From: Oscillospiraceae bacterium
Lineage (GTDB): Bacteria > Bacillota > Clostridia > Oscillospirales > Ruminococcaceae
Direction of reading: 5' to 3'
Length of the DNA stretch: 64,000 nucleotides
Assembly: GCA_018380115.1 (NCBI GenBank)
Contig: JAGZUF010000002.1
Coordinates: 1 to 64,000 of the forward strand
The translations under genes and the position numbers were made by a program. The notes below the pieces were generated by a model. It was given only the letters and a program-made list of their open reading frames with translations, made no database searches and had not been told where the DNA came from. Positions 59,568 through 64,000 of this stretch are shown piece after piece (positions within the stretch are counted from its first letter, which is position 1; every line of letters begins with the position of its first letter).

Positions 59568-60455
59568 TTATACGGGGTTTTGCCGCGTGCGCCACACAAG
59601 CCTGTTTTCGCACACCTCGTGTGCAAGCAGTCCTTTCTCTTCCAGATAGGCAAAATAAGAGCGCACAGTGGCCCCGCAGATGGCGTGCTGCCCTATGTCC
59701 AGCGCAAGGCCGTAGCCGTCGAACAGCGCCTTCAGCACGCCGCCGTCTGTATGCGGCGCGCGGCATATTTCCAGAATACGCGCCGCCACCTCCTCGCAGG
59801 CCGCACGGTTTGCCTGCACCAGCGGACGGATGTCCTGCACAGCCGGCGCATGGGCGGGCACAAAGGCCGTGCCCGGCAGTGCCTCCAACACATCCAGAGA
59901 GTGCAGAAACGCCCCGATGTCATACAAAAAGCTGATGTGGTATTTTTGAAGTGCGGTCTCGCCGATGACGGCATCGCCCACGAACCACACGCCGTCCGGC
60001 GCCTTCACCGCCATATGGGCGGGGGCGTGGCCGTCCAGCCGCAGCAGTTCAATGCCCTGGGGCAAAGCCGCGCCCTCGGCGGGCAGGGCGTTGCTTGGCT
60101 GCGCCATCCAGAATTTGCCGCGCAGGGCTCTGGGCGGGCAGCCGCCCCAGGCCGTGGCGGGCTCCAGCACAGGCCAGCGCACAAAACCGGCCTCGATGCC
60201 GGGCGCATAAACAGGCGCGCCCGTGCGCTGCTGCACAAGGCGGTTTCCGCCGATATGGTCTGCATGCGAGTGTGTGTTCAGCACCAGCTTCACGCGCCAG
60301 CCCCTGCCCTGCGCAAGGCGAAGGGCCTTTTTGCCCGCATCCTTGTCGCCGCCCGTGTCTACAAGGCAAACCTCGTCCCCCAGCACAATGAACCCCACCT
60401 TGCTGGGGCAGTCCATATAATAAGAGCACGGGCCGGCCTGCATTAGTTCATACAT
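59568..60455 (-). CDS. MBL-fold metallo-hydrolase
   Basis: 295 residues. Metallo-beta-lactamase domain over residues 1-210 with the zinc motif LNTHSHADHIGGN (HxHxDH, about 58-70), GHAPAHMAV and FVGDAVIGE (Asp about 160). A C-terminal helical segment follows (DGGVLKALFDGYGLALD; YFAYLEEKGLLAHE), a winged-helix-like tail as in LACTB2-type hydrolases. Substrate not predictable. AAAGAGGG precedes ATG 60455; an extended -10 TGGTATAAT lies about 50 bases upstream. Confidence 0.92.
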   Translation of the reverse strand: MYELMQAGPCSYYMDCPSKVGFIVLGDEVCLVDTGGDKDAGKKALRLAQGRGWRVKLVLNTHSHADHIGGNRLVQQRTGAPVYAPGIEAGFVRWPVLEPATAWGGCPPRALRGKFWMAQPSNALPAEGAALPQGIELLRLDGHAPAHMAVKAPDGVWFVGDAVIGETALQKYHISFLYDIGAFLHSLDVLEALPGTAFVPAHAPAVQDIRPLVQANRAACEEVAARILEICRAPHTDGGVLKALFDGYGLALDIGQHAICGATVRSYFAYLEEKGLLAHEVCENRLVWRTRQNPV

Positions 60456-60599
60456 ACTCTCGCCCTCTTTATACTAAAAGTAATATATTTATAAAATTAT
60501 ACCATCTATCTTCACTCGTTCCGCGCCGTGCAGGGGCTGTGCCAGAGGGCACCGTTCCCTTCGCCCTCACAGCGGGCAGAAGGCGGCACACCGCGCTGC

Positions 60600-61279
60600 C
60601 TACCGTCTTTTGCTTCGCACCAGCGCATAGCTTCTGCTTATCAGAGCCTTAAGCTGCCTGTCCTCCGCAGTATCGTCGAGGCAGACCGTATACCAGTTTG
60701 TTCTGTCCATATGATCAGCCCGCAGAAAGCCATCCGTCTCAAGCCGCTTTTTTACCTCCTGCGGGGTATCCTTCAGGTTGATGACCTCCACGCTTCCCGG
60801 CCCGGGCAGCCCAAGCCTGCTTCTGCTTACATGCATGATGACGGCGAACCATTTCCCGTTTTCCTTCATGCGGAACGCAGCGTAATCCGGGTACTTCTTC
60901 CACAGAAATTCTGGCTGCGCGCCGCAGTGTTCCTGCATGAAGCCCACAAGGGCCTGCGTCTGCCGCGCCTTGAACAGTACGTGTCAAAGCAGCCTGCGGA
61001 AACGCCGGCGAGCACCTCTTCGCACGCCCCGCGCACTTTGCCCACAAAGCTTCCCGCCGCGCCCGGCACATGCACCAGAACGTATTCTTCGCCGCTCTCC
61101 GCTTCATACACCCTGAAATCCACATTTCCCTTTTTTGAAACGCGCACCCTGACATGGAACTGCCCGCACAGAACGGCAAAGGTTTTCGAATAGCCCCTTT
61201 TCGAATATGCAAACCCATTTGAGATAAGCTTTTCCCCGTTTGGGCTCTTGTGCCTGAAAATACTTTCCAGCTCCACCAT
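60600..61279 (-). pseudogene. MmcQ/YjbR-family protein, interrupted by a frameshift
   Basis: ATG at 61279 with GGGAGGG reads an N-terminal domain (MVELESIFRHKSPNGEKLIS; EYVLVHVPGAAGSFVGKV) to AGCFDT, then leaves frame near 60979-60982. The next frame continues FKARQTQALVGFMQEHCGAQ and the YjbR domain (FLWKKYPDYAAFRMKENGKW; HMDRTNWYTVCLDD) to a stop at 60600. Adding one base between ACG and TAC restores FDTVLFKARQTQ. Full product would be about 226 residues. Either a recent mutation or an assembly error. Confidence 0.82.
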
Positions 61280-61719
61280 CGCCGTCCCTCCCCCGCACAG
61301 CGTCATACAAAGGGGGCAGGTGGGCTGCCGCGCGCCCCGCCAGCCTGCACCCCGGCAGAGGCACAAGCATCGGTGCCGCGGCCCACAGCATGCGGCGGCA
61401 TGGCCTACCGCATGCGCGGCGCAGAATACCCTCCGGCTCCGCAATGCCGCCCTATGCCGGCGCGGCCGCCGGGCTTTTCACGGCGCTGGCGCAAGGGTGC
61501 CCCGGCACGTACCCGGGCCTGCGGCGGCGGCAGGCGTCTTCCGGCACAAGCGCCGGTACAGGGCAGGTCCGTCCTGCCGCCTCTCTTTCACAAGTTCTTT
61601 TCCGCAGGGCGCCCAGTGCCCTGCGGCTCCCTCCTTGGCCGCCCCTGTGGCACGCTTCGCGCCGAAGGGCCGGCTTTTTCGTATTCAGTATAACACAGCG
61701 GCCCGGCACATGCCATGCT

Positions 61720-61748
61720 TTGACAGCGGCTTTGCCGCGTGCTATCAT
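61720..61748 (+). promoter_or_regulatory. Promoter of yjdF
   Basis: TTGACA (61720-61725), 17 bp, TATCAT (61743-61748). Transcription would start at the GGGCATGGGG that opens the riboswitch. The preceding 440 bases (61280-61719) hold no recognisable gene. Confidence 0.82.
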
Positions 61749-61749
61749 C

Positions 61750-61862
61750 AGGGCATGGGGATAAAAACACGGCCCGGTCGGTAGTCCGGGCACGGCAAAT
61801 GCCGTCAGTAACCTGCCTCCTTGGTTGTCCGTTCCCCGCGGGCGCCCCCGCGCCCGTTTTGG
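61750..61862 (+). promoter_or_regulatory. Probable yjdF-motif riboswitch
   Basis: The ~120-base leader has GGGCATGGGGATAAAAAC, a hairpin CCCGG-TCGGTAGT-CCGGG (61773-61790), a hairpin ACGGC/GCCGT (61792-61805), a CAGTAACCTGCC segment and a GC-rich 3' stem before the ribosome site. It directly precedes a yjdF gene, the usual setting of this RNA class, which senses azaaromatic compounds. Identification is by context and partial recall of the consensus. Confidence 0.68.
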
Positions 61863-61877
61863 AAAGGAGGGATGAGG

Positions 61878-62297
61878 ATGGGATGTGCGCATTCCCGCTT
61901 CACCGTGCTGTTCGAGGGGCCGTTCTGGATAGGCTTGTACGAGCGGGAAGAAAACGGGCTGTACGCCGCCTGCAAGGTGACGTTTGGCGCCGAGCCTTCC
62001 GACGCAGAGGTATATGCCTTTCTCAACAGGCACTGGGGCAGCCTGCGCTTCAGCCCTGCGGTGGCCGCGGGCACTGCGGCGCGCAAAGCGCCGGGCTATA
62101 AACGCGCCATGCGGGCCGCACGCGCCCAGACGGCGCAAACGGGCCCCGGCACAAAGGCCCGGCAGGCGCTGGCCGCCCAGCGCGAGCAGCAGGCCGTGCA
62201 GCGGCAGGCTGCCGCAAGGCACCGCCGCGAGGAAAGCGAAGCGCGCCGCTTTGCGCTGCGCCGCCAAAAGCGCAAGGAAAAGCACAGGGGGCATTAG
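61878..62297 (+). CDS. yjdF: YjdF family protein (DUF2992)
   Basis: 139 residues. N-terminal domain SRFTVLFEGPFWIGLYERE, then ACKVTFGAEPSDAEVYAFL and HWGSLRFSPAV, with a very basic, helical C-terminus (RHRREESEARRFALRRQKRK), as is usual for YjdF. Function unknown, thought to relate to handling of toxic azaaromatics. ATG 61878 has AGGAGG seven bases upstream; 61872 is too close. The stop lies in the loop of its terminator. Confidence 0.92.
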   Translation: MGCAHSRFTVLFEGPFWIGLYEREENGLYAACKVTFGAEPSDAEVYAFLNRHWGSLRFSPAVAAGTAARKAPGYKRAMRAARAQTAQTGPGTKARQALAAQREQQAVQRQAAARHRREESEARRFALRRQKRKEKHRGH

Positions 62298-62311
62298 CCG
62301 CCCTGTGCTTT
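62279..62311 (+). terminator. Terminator of yjdF
   Basis: AAAGCACAGGG / CCCTGTGCTTT with TTTATTG after it. The yjdF stop codon is within the loop. Confidence 0.85.
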
Positions 62312-63098
62312 TTATTGATTTTGGAAACCGGCGGCTATTCCGGTGAAGGCCACCCGTAAAAAGCTTTCACTTCCGGTCACCTCCAGCGCAGGACAGAGCG
62401 CGCCGCCGTCAGCCCTCTCTGAAAGCAGGAAAGCTTTCAGCCGGGCCGGGCAGCAGGCCGCCTCTTTCCGGGCAGTAGGCCAGGGGCTGCGGGCATAAGC
62501 CACTTTGCAGTTTTTCTGTTGCGCCCGCAATGTGCCCTGCAGCCCACGCGCTTTGCGCGCGGGTTTGATTGCGTAGGGTATAGGCGCAAATCCGGACATT
62601 GTGCAGGCTGGATACGGGCGGCAATGCTCCTGCATTGAAGGCATACCCCGCGGCCCGCTGCCGCCGCGCCTTGCCGGGTTTTGCGGGCAAGGTACCTGTA
62701 TTCGAAGCAACGTCAGCAGCGGATTTCACGTGCAATGCTTCCGGTATGGGACCTAGGCCCAGGCCGGATTTTACCGGCGCACTTCATGCTTTCACACACG
62801 GGCCGCCAGCCCGGCCGAAAAAGGCCATGCGGCCCGCGGCCCGCACAGCGGTGCAGAGCCCAAACGGCAGCAGGCCCGCCGCGGCCGTTTTGCTTCGCGT
62901 CCGCGAGAGTGCTCATCCGCGGGCCGTGGAGGGGATGAGGTGAAAAGGCAAAGCTTCATTCCCCCGGCCCCATGGAAAGCCCCGCCCGCGGCGCCTTTCT
63001 GGGCCTGCACACGCCGCACCGCCAAAGGCACGGCATGCGCAGGGCACCGCGTTTTTCGCTTTTCCCGCAGGGCCGCCGTGCCTGTGCGGCCCTTGCCG
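62312..63098. other. Non-coding stretch
   Basis: About 790 GC-rich bases without a convincing gene on either strand. Open frames here have repetitive Ala/Arg/Pro composition and no ribosome sites. Near 62400-62470 there are small CTTTC/GAAAG dyads vaguely like 49680-49760, too short to call a repeat. Confidence 0.4.
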
Positions 63099-63578
63099 CT
63101 ATTCAAACGCCCACAGCTTTGTCTCATACCCCTGTACAAACCAGCGGAGGCTGGTGCGCCCGCGCGCCGCCACCGTATGGCCCTCTGCCTCCAGCCGCTG
63201 CCTTTGGGCCTGAACCCCGCCGGGGTATTTGGGGTTCAACTCTCCGCCCGCTTTCAGGGTGCGCCAATAGGGCGTCTCATCCGTCCCGCGCTGAAAGCTC
63301 GCCCACGCCGCAATGGACACAAAAATGCCCGCGGTGATGGGGTCTGTAAAATCGGCGCCCGCACGGCGGGCCAAAAGCCCGCGAAGCTCGCCCACCGTGG
63401 TGAGCCTGCCGGGCGGCACCTGCCGCATCAGGGCGTCATAATCCAGCGGCGGGGCAAAGTACATGCGCGTGCCGCCGTATTTTTTTACCGTCGCCTTGTC
63501 TGTCACAAACTGCACCCTGGGCATTCCGTTCGCACGGTGCAGCATGGCGTTGAAATCTTTTTTATCCTCATTTGCCAT
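63099..63578 (-). CDS. Alkyltransferase-like (ATL) DNA-binding protein, MGMT family
   Basis: 159 residues. The MGMT C-terminal DNA-binding fold is recognisable: PPLDYDALMRQVPPGRLTTV, GELRGLLARRAGADFTDP, and LNPKYPGGVQAQRQRLEAEG. Where methyltransferases have the reactive PCHR the sequence is TPYWR, so the alkyl-acceptor cysteine is absent. ATL proteins bind O6-alkylguanine and flag it for nucleotide excision repair. An N-terminal ~45-residue extension precedes it. AAGGAGG precedes ATG 63578. Confidence 0.85.
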   Translation of the reverse strand: MANEDKKDFNAMLHRANGMPRVQFVTDKATVKKYGGTRMYFAPPLDYDALMRQVPPGRLTTVGELRGLLARRAGADFTDPITAGIFVSIAAWASFQRGTDETPYWRTLKAGGELNPKYPGGVQAQRQRLEAEGHTVAARGRTSLRWFVQGYETKLWAFE

Positions 63579-63712
63579 AAAAAGGCCGCCTCCTTGTCTG
63601 TCTGCGGGGCGGGCGGGCCCTGCCTTCACCCCGCATGCGGGAAAGAGCTGCTCTGCGCCCTATTTTAGTGCCTTTTATATGTGGATGCAATGAGGCGGTT
63701 TTGAATTTTCGT

Positions 63713-64000
63713 TCAGTGTATCGGCGTGCCGATCTGTTTTTCCTGCCGCCAGGCGGGCGCCGGGCCGTCATCGCCCCAGTATTCGTCCAGCCGCGCTATT
63801 CTCCCTTCGCACAGCTGAAAAAAAGAAGCTACATGGAAGGAAAGGCGCGGGTTGTTCCGCGCCCACACATGCACGGCGGTGACGATGCAGCGCCCAGCCT
63901 GTTCCACACGCTCTACCCTGCAGTCCCACGCGCCGGGGTATTCGCAGTTGGCGCGCAGAAATTCCTGCAGCGAAAACCGCTCGTTCGTGTTGTGCCAATA
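63713..64000 (-). CDS. SnoaL-like (nuclear transport factor 2 fold) protein, 5' end outside window
   Basis: 96 codons visible, open to the window edge. YWHNTNERFSLQEFLRANCE, then VTAVHVWARNNPRLSFHVAS and FFQLCEGRIARLDEYWGDDG, ending QEKQIGTPIH. The pattern fits the C-terminal two-thirds of a SnoaL-like/DUF4440 cone-fold protein, where the last segment (EYWGDDGPAP) is conserved. Function cannot be predicted. The start codon lies beyond position 64000. Confidence 0.82.
   Translation of the reverse strand, partial: YWHNTNERFSLQEFLRANCEYPGAWDCRVERVEQAGRCIVTAVHVWARNNPRLSFHVASFFQLCEGRIARLDEYWGDDGPAPAWRQEKQIGTPIH

Overview
The window looks like a GC-rich chromosome segment of an anaerobic Firmicute, most likely a gut Clostridia of the Oscillospirales type. 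This rests on a pyruvate formate-lyase/activase operon, a formate-tetrahydrofolate ligase, strong AGGAGG-type ribosome sites with frequent TTG/GTG starts, sigma-A promoters with 17-bp spacers, and Firmicutes-type regulators (AraC, LacI, PadR, TipA-like MerR, VanRS-like two-component pair). The species cannot be named from the sequence. No rRNA, tRNA, CRISPR or prophage was seen.

Layout. 0-2 kb: copy of a dispersed repeat (family A) and a membrane protein of unknown function. 2.2-5.4 kb: pflA-pflB behind a ZTP (pfl-motif) riboswitch. 5.5-12.7 kb: a sugar module with a membrane-fused alpha/beta hydrolase, a divergent AraC regulator, and xylulokinase / DUF4867 / fucose-isomerase-like genes; paired TTGTCAA boxes with identical 22-bp periodicity precede both target promoters. 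12.7-28.3 kb (minus strand): a long nonulosonic (legionaminic) acid operon starting at legB, carrying two polytopic envelope proteins, legC, ptmE, legI, legG, two Gfo/Idh oxidoreductases, legF and a GNAT, and ending in a split threonine/serine exporter. 28.5-34.4 kb (plus strand): divergent MBOAT O-acyltransferase, its SGNH partner, a surface-carbohydrate protein, and a PseA/PtmG-type amidotransferase. Together these would make, decorate and attach a CMP-legionaminate-derived surface sugar.

34.5-41.5 kb: uridine kinase, a TipA-like MerR regulator, a decayed IS3-family element inserted in the loop of a terminator, an AT-rich second membrane-fused hydrolase, and a PfkB kinase/LacI pair with matching operators. 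41.5-48.5 kb: tandem family-A repeats, a VanS/VanR-like pair, an ECF sigma factor, an MFS transporter and fhs. 48.6-64 kb: DegV, EutH-like permease with aminopeptidase P, a second MFS, PspC, a PadR-DUF1700-DUF4097 envelope operon, GtrA, cyclophilin, an MBL hydrolase, a frameshifted MmcQ/YjbR gene, a yjdF riboswitch with yjdF, a cysteine-less alkyltransferase-like protein, and the 3' part of a SnoaL-like gene.

Two repeat families stand out. Family B (four copies; 35.2, 49.8, 54.5, 57.8 kb) is about 265-277 bp, has terminal inverted repeats and carries an intrinsic terminator: a MITE-like mobile terminator. Family A (1, 41.6 and 41.9 kb) has conserved hairpins with apparent compensatory change and may be a structured RNA.
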